From Spirochaetales bacterium (GTDB taxonomy: Bacteria > Spirochaetota > Spirochaetia > SZUA-6 > RPPD01): a stretch of 64,000 nucleotides of DNA. The notes beneath the pieces are model-generated. The model searched no databases, was not told the origin of the DNA, and saw only the letters and a program-made list of their open reading frames with translations. Each line of letters opens with the position of its first letter. Position 1 is the first letter of the stretch. The DNA is taken from positions 26,309 to 90,308 of the forward strand of contig JAFGJO010000040.1 of the NCBI GenBank assembly GCA_016929065.1, in the 5' to 3' direction. A program made the position numbers and the translations under genes. Of the stretch, positions 44,586 through 54,456 are shown in pieces.

Positions 44586-45167
44586 TTATATTCTTTTCTG
44601 AACAATGTAATAATGATCATATTCACGGATAATGGAAAAACCGTTTTTCAGGTACAGAGAAAGCGGCCCGTAGTAATGCTGTGCATCTTTTTCTGCTGTT
44701 TTTGCGGGGTAGGCCTCAATCAGGCGGATATCAGTGTTTTTGTAATGAGCCGAAACTGCCCGCAGCAGGCTGGATGCAACACCCATTCTACGATGTGTAT
44801 GAGCCACAATAAAGCATACAATCGAAACGACAGAAGTGTCTTTACTCTCAGCAATTTCCACCCGCGTTTTATTAAAGGTAAATAATTCTTTTTGGTTGGC
44901 ATTACAAAAAGCAATTGGCCGTTCATTTTCATAGGCAATAAAACCGCTGAGTTTTTGGTTTTGTATCAATTGAATTGCAGTTTTTCTGTTATCCTCTTTT
45001 GAAAATTTCATCCACTCATCGACTGTTCCGGGGTGATGCCAGAACACGCAATAACACTGCTCCCATTCCTTATTGTCAGCGAATGCCGTTGTGTCGAAAA
45101 ACTGCAGAAAGTCATCCAGCTTATCCGGTGTGATTTTCCTGATTTTGTATTCTGATGAAATATTCAA
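44586..45167 (-). CDS. GNAT-family N-acetyltransferase
   Basis: 193 residues from a TTG start (LNISSEYKIRKITPDKLDDF); AAAGGAG is nine bases upstream, while the track start lies inside an intergenic repeat. Acetyl-CoA motif VSIVCFIVAHTHRRMGVASSLLRAVSAHY, with the R-x-x-G-x-A/G signature as HRRMGVAS. N-terminal phrase TTAFADNKEWEQCYCVFWHHPG is found in a subgroup of unknown substrate. Confidence 0.82.
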   Translation of the reverse strand: MNISSEYKIRKITPDKLDDFLQFFDTTAFADNKEWEQCYCVFWHHPGTVDEWMKFSKEDNRKTAIQLIQNQKLSGFIAYENERPIAFCNANQKELFTFNKTRVEIAESKDTSVVSIVCFIVAHTHRRMGVASSLLRAVSAHYKNTDIRLIEAYPAKTAEKDAQHYYGPLSLYLKNGFSIIREYDHYYIVQKRI

Positions 45168-45519
45168 AAAAATATACTCCTTTATATTTTTGAACCACGG
45201 ATTACACCGAATTAACACAAATGCAAAAAAGGCGGCTCCGCCATTTTTTTATTAATTTCGCAGTGGATGTTTTGACTTAGTCAAAACTCCAAGTCCAACG
45301 AATGAAATGAGTTGAACAGCGCACCTGCTTTCATGGTTTCCTGGCTTCCTTATCTTTATTCTTTCAGATAAAGGCCATACCTGAGATGAGCAATAATATC
45401 GTTAACATCTCATCACAGACGCAGAGTACCCCTCTTCTCATTTCCTGCCTATCCTGTTTTCCTTATTCATAGATTTTATACATATTCGTGAAAATTCGCG
45501 CAATTCGCGGTCTACTTTT
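45168..45519. repeat. intergenic block of composite repeat modules
   Basis: 352 bases without a gene, made of short phrases known from the other gaps: TGAACCACGGATTACACCGA (45191-), a perfect hairpin GTTTTGAC/GTCAAAAC (45269-45287), CCTGGCTTCCTTAT (45340), CATCACAGACGCAGAGTACC (45412-), CCTGTTTTCCTTAT (45453), and GTGAAAATTCGCGCAATTCG (45488-). Such phrases recur in intergenic regions of many unrelated bacteria. Confidence 0.7.
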
Positions 45520-47499
45520 TTATAATAAACTCACCGGATCAACATCGATCTCAATATACACACCTGCGGGTGTTTTAAAGTTCCATAAAACCGATTTCAC
45601 CGCATTGTGCAGGGGTGCGAAGTTCCTGCCCCGGAAAATAATCTGATACCGGTGATTATTTGCGATAATCGCGATGGGGCATTCGGCAGGGCCAAGCGTT
45701 TCTGCGCCCGGCTCATTTTGGTCTTCCATTGCCTTTCGGAATTCTTCTGCAAAAAGAGCCGACGCCTTGAATGTCTGCTGTTTTTCCTTTCCCCTGAACA
45801 CCAGACGAATGAGCCTGGTAAACGGCGGGAACCCCAGTTCCTGCCGCATGGCGATCTCCTGTTCGTAAAACTCGTCAATCTTCATCTGCGCGGCAAGCAC
45901 AATTGCTTCATGTTTGGGCCGGAACGTCTGGATAAGGACGCGGCCGCCTGATGCATAGCGCCCCGCCCGGCCGCCGACCTGGACAATAAGTGCAAAGGTG
46001 CGTTCGGCAGCCCGGAAATCGGGAAGCATCAAACTGGTATCGGCGAGCACAATCCCGACAAGGCTCACTCCCTTGACATTAAGCCCTTTGGCGACCATCT
46101 GGGTTCCCAGAAGAATATCAGTTTTCCCTTCCTTGAAATCCCGCAGCAGCTCCTCCAGCTTTTTCTTTTTTTTCACGGTATCGGTGTCCACACGCTGAAT
46201 GGTGTATCCAGGAAACAGCCGGGTGATCTCCTCCTCAATCATCTCTGTCCCGAATCCGACATACCCTGCATCCAGGGAGCCGCACTCGGGACAGGTTCCC
46301 ACCGGCCTGGCAGCGAGCCCGCAGTAATGGCAAATCAGGACATTCCGCTGTTTGTGATAGGTCAGCGAAACCGAGCAGCGTTTGCATTTATATTCAAACC
46401 CGCAGGAATTGCACCGAAATGAATAGGCAAATCCCCGCCGGTTGAGAAACAGAATTGTCTGATTTCCCTTGCCCCTGGTTTTTGAAATTCCCTCGACCAG
46501 CTCCTGCGAAAACGCCCCTGTTTCGCCCTGCATGGAAACAATATCCACCTTTGGCAGCTCGCCACCCGCTGGCCGGGTGTGCAGTCGTGAGGAAGGCAGT
46601 TTGCCTGTCTGCATGGCATACCACGCCTCAACCGACGGAGTGGCGCTGCCCATTAACAGCTTCCCCCCTTCCTCCTGCACCCGGTGCATCGCCACCTGGC
46701 GCGCATGATACCGCGGCGTCGACCCGGCCTTGTAGGTGTTCTCGTGCTCTTCATCGATCACCACAAGCCCAAGATCGGGTACCGGCGCGAACACGGCACT
46801 GCGCACCCCAATCACCAGCCGCGCATCTCCGCGCAGCACCCGCATCCACTCTTTTAACCGTACCGATGGAGTAAGCCCTGAATGCAGAATCGCGATATGC
46901 TCGGCAACTGTTTTTTCCCCAAACTCTGCCTTGAATGCCTGCAGTACCTGATGTGTCAGCGCGATCTCCGGAACAAGGTAAATAATGCCTTTACCTGCTT
47001 CAAATATTTCTTTTGCATATTTTAAAAAAACAGCTGTTTTCCCTGAGCCGGTGATACCGTAAACATAGTGGAAGGAATGGGATTCTGCCCGAATATCCGC
47101 CAATGCTGTCTCCTGTTCAGCTGAAAGTGAGGAAATTTCATATTCCATGGAATCATAAGAGAGCCAGGATCCTTCTGCATCTTTTTCGCGTCGGCCGCCC
47201 GGAACCATAAGTGCGAGCACCTCACCGACGCTGCAGACATACTGAAAAGCAGTCCACTCTGCCAGGGCCAGCAGCTTTATTGAGAACACAGGCTGAGAAT
47301 CCACAATTTTGCTGATTGATTTTATCTGAAAGGTTCCACGGGGTTTCGGCAGCCGGGTTCCAACGACAAACCCCATAAGCATTCTGCCCCGAAACGGCGC
47401 CTCGACGCGCATGCCGATTTCAGGAATTTCATCGCCGCACGCATAGGTGAATACCTGTGAGAGGGGCAGGTTGAATGCGACATCACAGTACATTGACAT
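45520..47499 (-). CDS. priA: primosomal protein N' (PriA helicase)
   Basis: 659 residues. N-terminal DNA-binding domain, Walker A YGITGSGKTAVFLKYA at about 150, DEEH box VVIDEEHENTYKAG, zinc-binding cysteines in FRCNSCGFEYKCKRCS...LICHYCG...CPECGS, and helicase motifs LLGTQMVAKGLNVKGVSLVGIVLAD and QVGGRAGRYASGG. It restarts stalled replication forks. The ORF overlaps the upstream udg gene by 17 bases, so they share a transcript. Confidence 0.97.
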   Translation of the reverse strand: MSMYCDVAFNLPLSQVFTYACGDEIPEIGMRVEAPFRGRMLMGFVVGTRLPKPRGTFQIKSISKIVDSQPVFSIKLLALAEWTAFQYVCSVGEVLALMVPGGRREKDAEGSWLSYDSMEYEISSLSAEQETALADIRAESHSFHYVYGITGSGKTAVFLKYAKEIFEAGKGIIYLVPEIALTHQVLQAFKAEFGEKTVAEHIAILHSGLTPSVRLKEWMRVLRGDARLVIGVRSAVFAPVPDLGLVVIDEEHENTYKAGSTPRYHARQVAMHRVQEEGGKLLMGSATPSVEAWYAMQTGKLPSSRLHTRPAGGELPKVDIVSMQGETGAFSQELVEGISKTRGKGNQTILFLNRRGFAYSFRCNSCGFEYKCKRCSVSLTYHKQRNVLICHYCGLAARPVGTCPECGSLDAGYVGFGTEMIEEEITRLFPGYTIQRVDTDTVKKKKKLEELLRDFKEGKTDILLGTQMVAKGLNVKGVSLVGIVLADTSLMLPDFRAAERTFALIVQVGGRAGRYASGGRVLIQTFRPKHEAIVLAAQMKIDEFYEQEIAMRQELGFPPFTRLIRLVFRGKEKQQTFKASALFAEEFRKAMEDQNEPGAETLGPAECPIAIIANNHRYQIIFRGRNFAPLHNAVKSVLWNFKTPAGVYIEIDVDPVSLL

Positions 47500-48175
47500 G
47501 CGACAATATATCCTTCAACCGTTTGAGATCTTCCCACACTTTTGCACGCAATGACGGATCCTGCAGCACGGCATCGGGATGGCAGGTGGGAACCACCGGA
47601 ATATCCTTAAAAAAATACACCCCGCCGCGCAGCTCTCTCATGCTTCGCTGCTGTCCGGTGAGTTTTTGTGAAGACAACCTGCCGACAGTCAGAATGACCC
47701 CGGGCCTGAGCAGTTGTATCTGTTTTTCCAGATAGGGAAAGCATGTATCAATTTCATCGGGATAAGGATCCCTGTTTTGCGGAGGTCTGCATTTGACAAT
47801 ATTTGCGATATAGCAGTTTGTCTGGCGTGAACAGTCGATTGCATGAAGCCACTTGTCCAGGTACAGCCCTGCTTTTCCCACAAACGGACTCCCTGTTTTA
47901 TCTTCATCGGCACCAGGAGCTTCACCGATTACCATGACCAGCGGCGAAGAGACCCCTTCACCGGGTACAGCCTGCAGACGGTTGTCGCACAATCCGCAAA
48001 GCCGGCACTCCCGCACCTGAGCATGTATCATTTCAAGCGATGCGCCGGGAACGGCCTTCTCACTGACGGTAAAATCCGGCACCACTCTGTCATGGCGATA
48101 TCCCGATGTGAAAAAATCTTCACACAGACAAACTGTTTCCCAAAACTCCTGAAGCAGTTGGTTATTATTTTTCAT
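47483..48175 (-). CDS. uracil-DNA glycosylase, family 4
   Basis: 230 residues from [15 protein letters not shown] (GGAGAG eight bases upstream; the start overlaps the end of truA). Signature [27 protein letters not shown] and four Fe-S cysteines including CRLCGLC (about 85-91) and C in NIVKCRPP. The catalytic region [10 protein letters not shown] and [13 protein letters not shown] are also typical. It removes uracil from DNA. Confidence 0.92.
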   Translation of the reverse strand: MKNNNQLLQEFWETVCLCEDFFTSGYRHDRVVPDFTVSEKAVPGASLEMIHAQVRECRLCGLCDNRLQAVPGEGVSSPLVMVIGEAPGADEDKTGSPFVGKAGLYLDKWLHAIDCSRQTNCYIANIVKCRPPQNRDPYPDEIDTCFPYLEKQIQLLRPGVILTVGRLSSQKLTGQQRSMRELRGGVYFFKDIPVVPTCHPDAVLQDPSLRAKVWEDLKRLKDILSHVNVL

Positions 48176-48935
48176 ATAAAATTCTCTCCAAAAACAGTCC
48201 CTGCGGCGGCGCGGTTTTCCCGGCCGAATCACGTTTCTTTTCATTCAGTATAGCCAGAAAATCCGCTTCTGTCTGCCCTGCGGAAACACAATCGACAATC
48301 GTCCCGACAATAGTACGCACCATCATCCATAAAAACGACTGGGCGGATATTTCAAAAACAATCATTCCATTGACGGGAAAAAAGCAGGCCGCGGATACGG
48401 TTTTTATCTTTGACGGGGAGGGATCGGCAGCACGGCTAAAGCTGGTAAAATCATGCTCACCGGCAACAAGAAGGGAAAAGTCATTGAGCCGCCTGACCGG
48501 CAGATACCGGCGGATCTGCCAGCTGTACAGCCGCCCTGACGGCTGCGGATTCAGTGAACAGTCGATATAATACCGGTATGTTCGCATCTTCGCAGAAAAG
48601 CGGGAATGAAATGTATCAGGCACTGCGGCACTTTCCAGGATCCGCACATCCGGCGGCAGAATTGAGTTCAGTGCGTCCTTGAATTTGAAATCAGGAATCG
48701 AGGGATGATCCGTGTCAAAATGCGCAACCTGCCCGCGCGCATGGACCCCCGCATCGGTTCTGCCGGCCCCGGTGATTTTAATACGGGTCCCGGTTACTTC
48801 GGCGAGTGCCGCCTCAAGCGTATCCTGTACTGTTCTGTCTTTTATTTGAGACTGCCAGCCGCAAAACGCGCTCCCGTCATAGGCAATAATGCACTTTATT
48901 CGTCTGCTATTACTATTGTGTTTCTCCAGCGGCAT
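48165..48935 (-). CDS. truA: tRNA pseudouridine(38-40) synthase TruA
   Basis: 256 residues. Catalytic Asp61 in GAGRTDAGVHARGQVAHFDT; start region IKCIIAYDGSAFCGWQSQ and C-terminal FLWMMVRTIVGTIVDC. It modifies the anticodon arm of tRNAs. Overlaps both neighbours slightly. Confidence 0.96.
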   Translation of the reverse strand: MPLEKHNSNSRRIKCIIAYDGSAFCGWQSQIKDRTVQDTLEAALAEVTGTRIKITGAGRTDAGVHARGQVAHFDTDHPSIPDFKFKDALNSILPPDVRILESAAVPDTFHSRFSAKMRTYRYYIDCSLNPQPSGRLYSWQIRRYLPVRRLNDFSLLVAGEHDFTSFSRAADPSPSKIKTVSAACFFPVNGMIVFEISAQSFLWMMVRTIVGTIVDCVSAGQTEADFLAILNEKKRDSAGKTAPPQGLFLERILYEK

Positions 48936-49797
48936 TCCCTTCCATTGTCTTCACTTCCTCGCTTATTTTTGCGTAGATGTCTTTTGCCTTTTCCAGGATC
49001 ACCGAGGGTTTATCCTTGCTTGCTTTTCCGATCCCGAATATTTTTGAAAACAGGCGTTTGATATATTCGAGACTCTTTTTCCGGATCTCCATATTTTGCT
49101 GTTCAGCGTATTTGTATTCCAGATAGCCGGACAGATACAAAATGCCGTCATATCCGTAATTCTTGTCGGTATCAGGGCCGAAGTTCGCCTTTGCGTTCAA
49201 GGCCTCTTGGCCTTTCTGGTCGCGTTCCAGCGCCATCGAATAAAAGAACTTGGCTTTCCGGTAAAAGATCATCGCCGCGTAATCATAATTTTCTTCGGGA
49301 TGTTTGCGGTGAAGATCATTAAAAAGCCATGCAGCCCGAAGACAGCAGAGCCCCCGCTTGAATGTGGGCATGAAATGCGGTTTGAAACATTCATAGGTGG
49401 ACAATGCCAGAATATAACTTGCTGTGCCTTCCGGGAGGTCGCGGGTATCACGAAAATTCAGTTTTGGAAACAGCATGGATACTGTTTTTCTTCTCGCGGC
49501 TGTATTGGATTCCAGCTTTGAAACAACATCCTTGTCCGGTGCCTTGAAGTCCTCTGTAAATGTGGCGTAATAACAGGAAGGACAGACAATGATCGGGTAG
49601 ATAAGCGGATGGATTTCGCCGAACCGGACAGAGGGTTCATACAAGCGCCGCAGTTCATCAGTGAGGCTCCCTGCGATGAGACGGCCGCCGCCGGAAAGCA
49701 GTTCTTCACGGTAAAACATATCCCCGCAGACCGGGCATTGCAGTTTGCTGTTGGAAAAAAAAGTGATTTTCTTCACTTTCTCTTCGTTATTCTTCAT
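48913..49797 (-). CDS. DUF2225-family protein
   Basis: 294 residues. N-terminal zinc-type motif LQCPVCGDMFYREELLSGGGRLIAGSLTDELRRLYEPSVRFGEIHPLIYPIIVCPSCYYATF, then a TPR-like helical part (AAWLFNDLHRKHPEENYDYAAMIFYRKAKFFYSMALERD). Conserved in spirochaetes and Firmicutes with unknown function. Its stop overlaps truA by 23 bases and its start overlaps the acpS stop. Confidence 0.85.
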   Translation of the reverse strand: MKNNEEKVKKITFFSNSKLQCPVCGDMFYREELLSGGGRLIAGSLTDELRRLYEPSVRFGEIHPLIYPIIVCPSCYYATFTEDFKAPDKDVVSKLESNTAARRKTVSMLFPKLNFRDTRDLPEGTASYILALSTYECFKPHFMPTFKRGLCCLRAAWLFNDLHRKHPEENYDYAAMIFYRKAKFFYSMALERDQKGQEALNAKANFGPDTDKNYGYDGILYLSGYLEYKYAEQQNMEIRKKSLEYIKRLFSKIFGIGKASKDKPSVILEKAKDIYAKISEEVKTMEGNAAGETQ

Positions 49798-50171
49798 GGC
49801 ACTTCCTCTATGATGACGGTCGCCAGCGCATAATCATGTTCATGCGTCAGCGACACAAATATTTTTCCCGCACCGGCTTGTTCAAAAACCTGCAGTGCAT
49901 TTCCACTCAGATTTAACGTCGGCTTTCCGGATTCATCGTTCAAGACAAATATCTCTTTCAGGGAAAAGCCGCTCAACCCTGTGCCCATGGCTTTTCCAAA
50001 AGCCTCTTTTGCCGCAAAACGGGCAGCCAGTGAATAAAGCCATTGCTCTTTTCGGGAATATGCCGCCGCAAGCTCTTTCGGATGAAAAAAACGCTCCATC
50101 AGTCCCGGGGTTTTCTCCCACCGTTCCAGCCGGCGCACATTTACCACATCAAGTCCAATCCCCTTTATCAT
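49794..50171 (-). CDS. acpS: holo-[acyl-carrier-protein] synthase
   Basis: 125 residues. Mg2+-binding Asp in MIKGIGLDVVNVRRLERW and the Glu-Lys motif LAARFAAKEAFGKAMGTG. It transfers 4'-phosphopantetheine from CoA to acyl carrier protein. Overlaps the following DUF2225 gene by four bases. Confidence 0.95.
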   Translation of the reverse strand: MIKGIGLDVVNVRRLERWEKTPGLMERFFHPKELAAAYSRKEQWLYSLAARFAAKEAFGKAMGTGLSGFSLKEIFVLNDESGKPTLNLSGNALQVFEQAGAGKIFVSLTHEHDYALATVIIEEVP

Positions 50172-50177
50172 ACTGTA

Positions 50178-51128
50178 TTATTCCTTCTTCCATTCAAACC
50201 GGATTTTCAGCTTTTCGGGTTCATAGCTTAAAACCTGCACTTCTCCGGGACTCTCCGGTTTCGGGATGAGGATGTATTCGCCGGGTTCATGCACCCCGGA
50301 ACAATCAACAATTAGCCGCAGCTGTTCTTTTTTCAGTTTTTCAAGATATAATTCTGTTGTTTCGATTTCAAATTTACCAGCCGGAATTCCTGTAATGCTC
50401 AAACGGTCAGAGAGTTCGACAAAATTGATATCAACATCCTCGAAAACCTGAGTCACTTTTTTTTCACCGATGAGGCCGAAAAAATTCACCTCACGAGTAT
50501 CAACAAGCGAGATCAGCCGGTTCGGGGTAAACACTTCAAGCGTCCTGTTCACGGTTCCGGTTCTCCCGGTAAGGTCTATCCGCTCGGTCCGGATTGTTTC
50601 AATTCCGGCGACCATCGACTTCGGGCCATAGATGAGAATTGTTTCCGGCGTGACTGAATAACTTTCCAGATGATATCCCTTTGGAACCACCCCGCTGATA
50701 CTCTGGGCGATATCCACTGAAACATATTTTTCCATTACTTCCTCCAGCTGAAATGAAATAATGGTCGGGGTGTATTCATATTCCAATGATCCGAGTTTTT
50801 GTGCATCACCCAGCAGCTCCATCTTGACATCCCCCCGGACAATTCCCCCCTTTGTAAAACCGGACAGATCCACACTCGCCCTGAAGTTCTCTTTTGTGAA
50901 ATCACCTTTTGACTTGTTTCCGCGCAGAATGATTTTGATGCTTTGAGGAAATTCCTCGGCAATGGCATACCCGTTCGGCAGACTGATATTCTCCAGCGGA
51001 ACCAGAATATCATCCTGCGTACTTATCCGGTAAAAAATAAAAATAAAAATACTCGCAAGAAGAGAGATGACTTTTGCATACCAGTTCGAGCGAAGGCGCT
51101 GCCACAGCGTGCTACTCTTCAATTTCAA
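50178..51128 (-). CDS. cdaR: CdaR/YbbR-domain membrane protein
   Basis: About 316 residues from a TTG start at 51128, behind GAGGAG. The track start, also TTG, overlaps cdaA by 47 bases, and both are possible. One TM helix (VISLLASIFIFIFYRI), then YbbR-type extracytoplasmic repeats: VPLENISLPNGYAIAEEFPQSIKIILRGNK, YHLESYSVTPETILIYGPKSMV. CdaR binds and tunes the diadenylate cyclase CdaA, encoded just upstream. Confidence 0.88.
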   Translation of the reverse strand: MKLKSSTLWQRLRSNWYAKVISLLASIFIFIFYRISTQDDILVPLENISLPNGYAIAEEFPQSIKIILRGNKSKGDFTKENFRASVDLSGFTKGGIVRGDVKMELLGDAQKLGSLEYEYTPTIISFQLEEVMEKYVSVDIAQSISGVVPKGYHLESYSVTPETILIYGPKSMVAGIETIRTERIDLTGRTGTVNRTLEVFTPNRLISLVDTREVNFFGLIGEKKVTQVFEDVDINFVELSDRLSITGIPAGKFEIETTELYLEKLKKEQLRLIVDCSGVHEPGEYILIPKPESPGEVQVLSYEPEKLKIRFEWKKE

Positions 51129-51933
51129 TGCTCTTCTCCTCGTCTTCACGTATTTCAAATATTTCGGTGAGCTTTTTTAAGGCAAACTCCAGTGTAATAT
51201 CATAAATCAGTTTTGCTTCATAAGCCAACGAGATCGCTCCTGTTTCTTCTGAAACAACCATGACCGCGGCGTCGCTTTCCTCGGAAAGCCCAAGCGCCGC
51301 CCGATGGCGGGTTCCAAAGCTCTTTTTGATATCCTGCTGTTCTGAAAGCGGTAAAAAGCACCCCCCGGCAATGATTTTGTCCTGACTGATGATAATCGCC
51401 CCGTCATGCAGCGGTGAGTTTTCCGTAAAAATAGTCAAAATTAAACTTGAAGAAAGCTCGGCATTCAGCTGGGTTCCCGTTTCGATCACGTTTTTAAGCC
51501 CCACCTGCCGTGACAACACAATAATACTGCCTATTTTGCGCATCGCGAGCACTTCAACAGAATTGATAATTGACTCGATATGCGTTTTCCGCACTGCCGA
51601 GGAAATACCAAACCAGTTTCGCTGGCCGATAGTGGTAAATATTTTCCGCAGCTCCGGCTGGAAAATGATCGCAATACCGATGATAATGCCGGGAAACAGG
51701 GTCTGCATGAGCCAGGTGAGAGTATCCAGCCGGAATACCACCGCCGAGACAAAAATAAGAATAATGACCTGTGCACCCTTGATAAGCTGGATTGCCCGTG
51801 TCTGCTCCAAAAGCTGGTAACTGCGGTAGATGATAAATGCCAGAATCGCGATATCAAGCGCGGGCCGGATGATGTCGCGGATCAGCCAGAAATCAAAAAT
51901 TTCGCTCAGGAACTCAAAATTAAAAAAATCCAC
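51112..51933 (-). CDS. cdaA: diadenylate cyclase CdaA
   Basis: 273 residues from a GTG start (VDFFNFEFLSEIF; AAAGGA six bases upstream). Three N-terminal TM helices (about 15-95), then the DAC domain with the hallmark motifs DGAIIIS and RHRAALGLSEESDAAVMVVSEETG. It makes c-di-AMP, which controls potassium and osmotic balance. A potassium channel operon lies 2 kb further upstream on the same strand. Confidence 0.95.
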   Translation of the reverse strand: MDFFNFEFLSEIFDFWLIRDIIRPALDIAILAFIIYRSYQLLEQTRAIQLIKGAQVIILIFVSAVVFRLDTLTWLMQTLFPGIIIGIAIIFQPELRKIFTTIGQRNWFGISSAVRKTHIESIINSVEVLAMRKIGSIIVLSRQVGLKNVIETGTQLNAELSSSLILTIFTENSPLHDGAIIISQDKIIAGGCFLPLSEQQDIKKSFGTRHRAALGLSEESDAAVMVVSEETGAISLAYEAKLIYDITLEFALKKLTEIFEIREDEEKSIEIEE

Positions 51934-52029
51934 ACGCCGTCCTTTGCGGTTATTATACGGGAAACTCTCGATCCGATCAATTGAGATAAACGAAAAAAGA
52001 ACAAGAAGGGAATTCCACACTGACACGTT

Positions 52030-52080
52030 GAGGATTTAGAGGACACAGAAGAAATAGAGGACGCGGATGGAAAAATGGAG
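52030..52080. repeat. composite intergenic repeat phrase
   Basis: GAGGATTTAGAGGACACAGA followed by AATAGAGGACGCGGATGGA, a 'gaggacacagaa/gaggacgcgga' tandem of the dispersed family, in the gap between creD and cdaA. Confidence 0.5.
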
Positions 52081-52144
52081 TGCCTCATAAACCATGAAGC
52101 ACTCCTTGAACCACATTTTATAAACAAATTCCTTCCACTCGTCC

Positions 52145-53536
52145 TTACAAATCTTCCTTTTGAATCTGTACACGATTTTCCACCCTGGTATTTTTCAGCG
52201 CATACCAGTCTACCTTACGGGTGAGAAGCATCAGGAGTGTCAATACCGCAAAAACGCCAAGAGCACCCACCAGCAATGCATATTCCTGCGAAAGAAGCAG
52301 CACATACAGGAAGAAATAGAACAATGCGAGAATGCCTCCAAAAAACAAAGACCGCACCATAGACTTTAAAAATGCAGCCGCGTAAAAGGCCGTGAGCAGG
52401 GTGGTAACTCCTGCCGCTGCAAAATAGGCAACATCAAATCCTGTATGTTCGGACAGGGATATCAACAGGAGATAAAAAACAATATTCGCCACCGCTACAA
52501 GAAAATACTGGACAAGGTGAATCCTGACCTTTGCAAAAAGCTCAAACAAAAGCAGGCTGACAAAGGGAACAAGCAGGAACAATATCCCATACTTGGCCGA
52601 TCGGTCGGATTTCACATAGGTATCAACCGGAATCATGAGCCTGACACCAAATAATTTTCCATCAGCCGGATTCATGGATCGTCCTTCGTCCCATTCATCA
52701 TTCACATACCGTACAGTGCGGGGGATCAAATTGCTAATTTCTCCTGCATTAACCCGCTCGGGTATGAATCGGAACCCCACAAGTTTCCACTTTGCACTGA
52801 ATCCCTTTTCGTCAATTCTTCTTTCTATGGGCAGCGGCGAACCGAAAAAACCGGGATCCTGCCATGAAGAGGACAGCTTTACGCTTGTATCCGCTGCAGT
52901 GGGTACAAAAGTCAATGATTGTCCGCCCTTTAATTTCAATGCAAAGGAGAAATCTATGGGTTTGCCGGTGAAGCGTCTTTTTGACAGATCAAGAGGGGCG
53001 CTCAGTGTAAAAGAAAACACGCCTTTATGATCATTCTCTGATACAAACGATACTTTTTTTCCATCAATCACTGCAGACACTTGCTCCCGCAGTCCCAAAG
53101 GGCTCTTAAAACTAAGAATAGCCCGAGCGAGGTCCCATCGAATAATGTTGGGAGCAACAGGGAGCCCATTAAATGATGGAATTGCAGTTGTCCCGGAAAG
53201 TGATACATCTGTGTTATAGACTACCACATCATAGATACTGCGGTGCAATATTGACGGGTCAAGCGTACCACTGACTGACAGGGTGTCGGGCATAAATAAC
53301 ATGTACTGTGTCCCATTCCTGTCTATATACGGTACTGATATCATCAGGCCCGTGATTGTCTGCTCGCCCCCCTGACTGTTTACAATTTCTCTCTCTGCTT
53401 TCACTCGCGTCACCTGACGTTCACTGATAAGCACCTGTATCAGGGCGAGCGGGATCAATAAAAAAAGCGCCATTCCGGCCATGATGAGAATCTTCAGGAT
53501 CATCGGAATATCAGTTTGTTGTGTTGCATTCTGCAT
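52145..53536 (-). CDS. creD: CreD-family inner membrane protein
   Basis: 463 residues from MQNATQQTDIPM (GGAGG five bases upstream; four codons after the track start). One N-terminal TM (about 15-38), a large periplasmic domain (about 45-305), then six or so TM helices (310-440). Family phrases: SERQVTRVKAEREIVNSQGGEQTITGLMISVPY, GLPVAPNIIRWDLARAILSFKSPLGLREQVSA, LVQYFLVAVANIVFYLLLISLSEHTGFDVAYFAA. Linked to envelope stress in other bacteria. No creBC partner is seen; the nearest two-component genes are the KdpDE-like pair. Confidence 0.92.
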   Translation of the reverse strand: MQNATQQTDIPMILKILIMAGMALFLLIPLALIQVLISERQVTRVKAEREIVNSQGGEQTITGLMISVPYIDRNGTQYMLFMPDTLSVSGTLDPSILHRSIYDVVVYNTDVSLSGTTAIPSFNGLPVAPNIIRWDLARAILSFKSPLGLREQVSAVIDGKKVSFVSENDHKGVFSFTLSAPLDLSKRRFTGKPIDFSFALKLKGGQSLTFVPTAADTSVKLSSSWQDPGFFGSPLPIERRIDEKGFSAKWKLVGFRFIPERVNAGEISNLIPRTVRYVNDEWDEGRSMNPADGKLFGVRLMIPVDTYVKSDRSAKYGILFLLVPFVSLLLFELFAKVRIHLVQYFLVAVANIVFYLLLISLSEHTGFDVAYFAAAGVTTLLTAFYAAAFLKSMVRSLFFGGILALFYFFLYVLLLSQEYALLVGALGVFAVLTLLMLLTRKVDWYALKNTRVENRVQIQKEDL

Positions 53537-53769
53537 TTTTTCCTCCATTTTATTGAATACATAGAAACAACATTGACTTCCGATGATGGCAATTTCCCGA
53601 CAAAGTGTTGGCAGAAAAAAGAATTATTGTGGTGAAAAAATGACACTGGCTGGCATCCGTTCCAAAACCATGGTGAAGCCCCCCCCTCTTTTCTTCATCC
53701 TGGTAATCCTGCAGTTGGAAAAAATCATTAAACGGCCGATTTCATTCAAATCCTGTCCCACTGTTGTTT

Positions 53770-54456
53770 TTATTCCACGACGAAGCGATATCCAATTCCC
53801 GGGATAGTGATTATCAACTCCGGATGGGAGGGATCATCCTCGATTTTTTTTCGCAGCTGAAGCATATAAACACGCAAATAGCTCTCATCAGGTGCAATGG
53901 CATCACCCCAAAGTTCACGTATAAGATCACGCCGAGTTACAACCTTCCCGGCATTCCTGGCAAGATATTTCAGTATTGTGTATTCGGTTGGGGTCAGATT
54001 CAACTCTATCCCCTTTTTTCTGACCATGCGGTTTTCCAAATCTATTGTGATATCCCTGCTTGCAAGCAATTTTGCGCGGTCATCGGATACATGATTTCTT
54101 AGAGTCACCCGAATGCGTGCGAGCAGTTCACCCATACTGAACGGTTTTGTAATATAATCATTCGCACCACCATCCAGAAGCCGTATTTTATCGTCATCCG
54201 CTTCATTCACAGAGAGAATAATTACAGGAACTGTCGACCATTCACGCAGGCGGCGCAAAAGCTCATGACCGTCCGCGTCGGGCAGTCCCAAATCCAGAAT
54301 AACAAGATCGGGATGTTTTGACGCACAAACAGCAAGGCCTTCTTCTGCGGTAGTTGCATCGATAACGTTATACTCATAGGCTTCCAGACTCAGCCGCAAC
54401 ATACGGCGGATAGAGACATCATCATCGATAACCAAAATCACTGCTCCAGCAATCAT
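53770..54456 (-). CDS. kdpE: KdpE-like OmpR-family response regulator
   Basis: 228 residues. Receiver 1-120 with acidic pair VIDDDVS, phospho-Asp in LVILDLGLPDADGHELLRRLR, Thr/Ser and Lys in YITKPFSMGELLARI. Winged helix 135-228 (LTPTEYTILKYLARNAGKVVTRRDLIRELWGDAIAPDESYLRVYMLQLRKKIEDDPSHPELIITIPGIGYRFV), matching the KdpE pattern. Overlaps the kinase gene by four bases. Confidence 0.92.
   Translation of the reverse strand: MIAGAVILVIDDDVSIRRMLRLSLEAYEYNVIDATTAEEGLAVCASKHPDLVILDLGLPDADGHELLRRLREWSTVPVIILSVNEADDDKIRLLDGGANDYITKPFSMGELLARIRVTLRNHVSDDRAKLLASRDITIDLENRMVRKKGIELNLTPTEYTILKYLARNAGKVVTRRDLIRELWGDAIAPDESYLRVYMLQLRKKIEDDPSHPELIITIPGIGYRFVVE

Noticed and set aside
53583-53807. 74-aa ORF between creD and kdpE
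   Set aside because: No SD; overlaps the kdpE end in antisense and shows no protein-like pattern.
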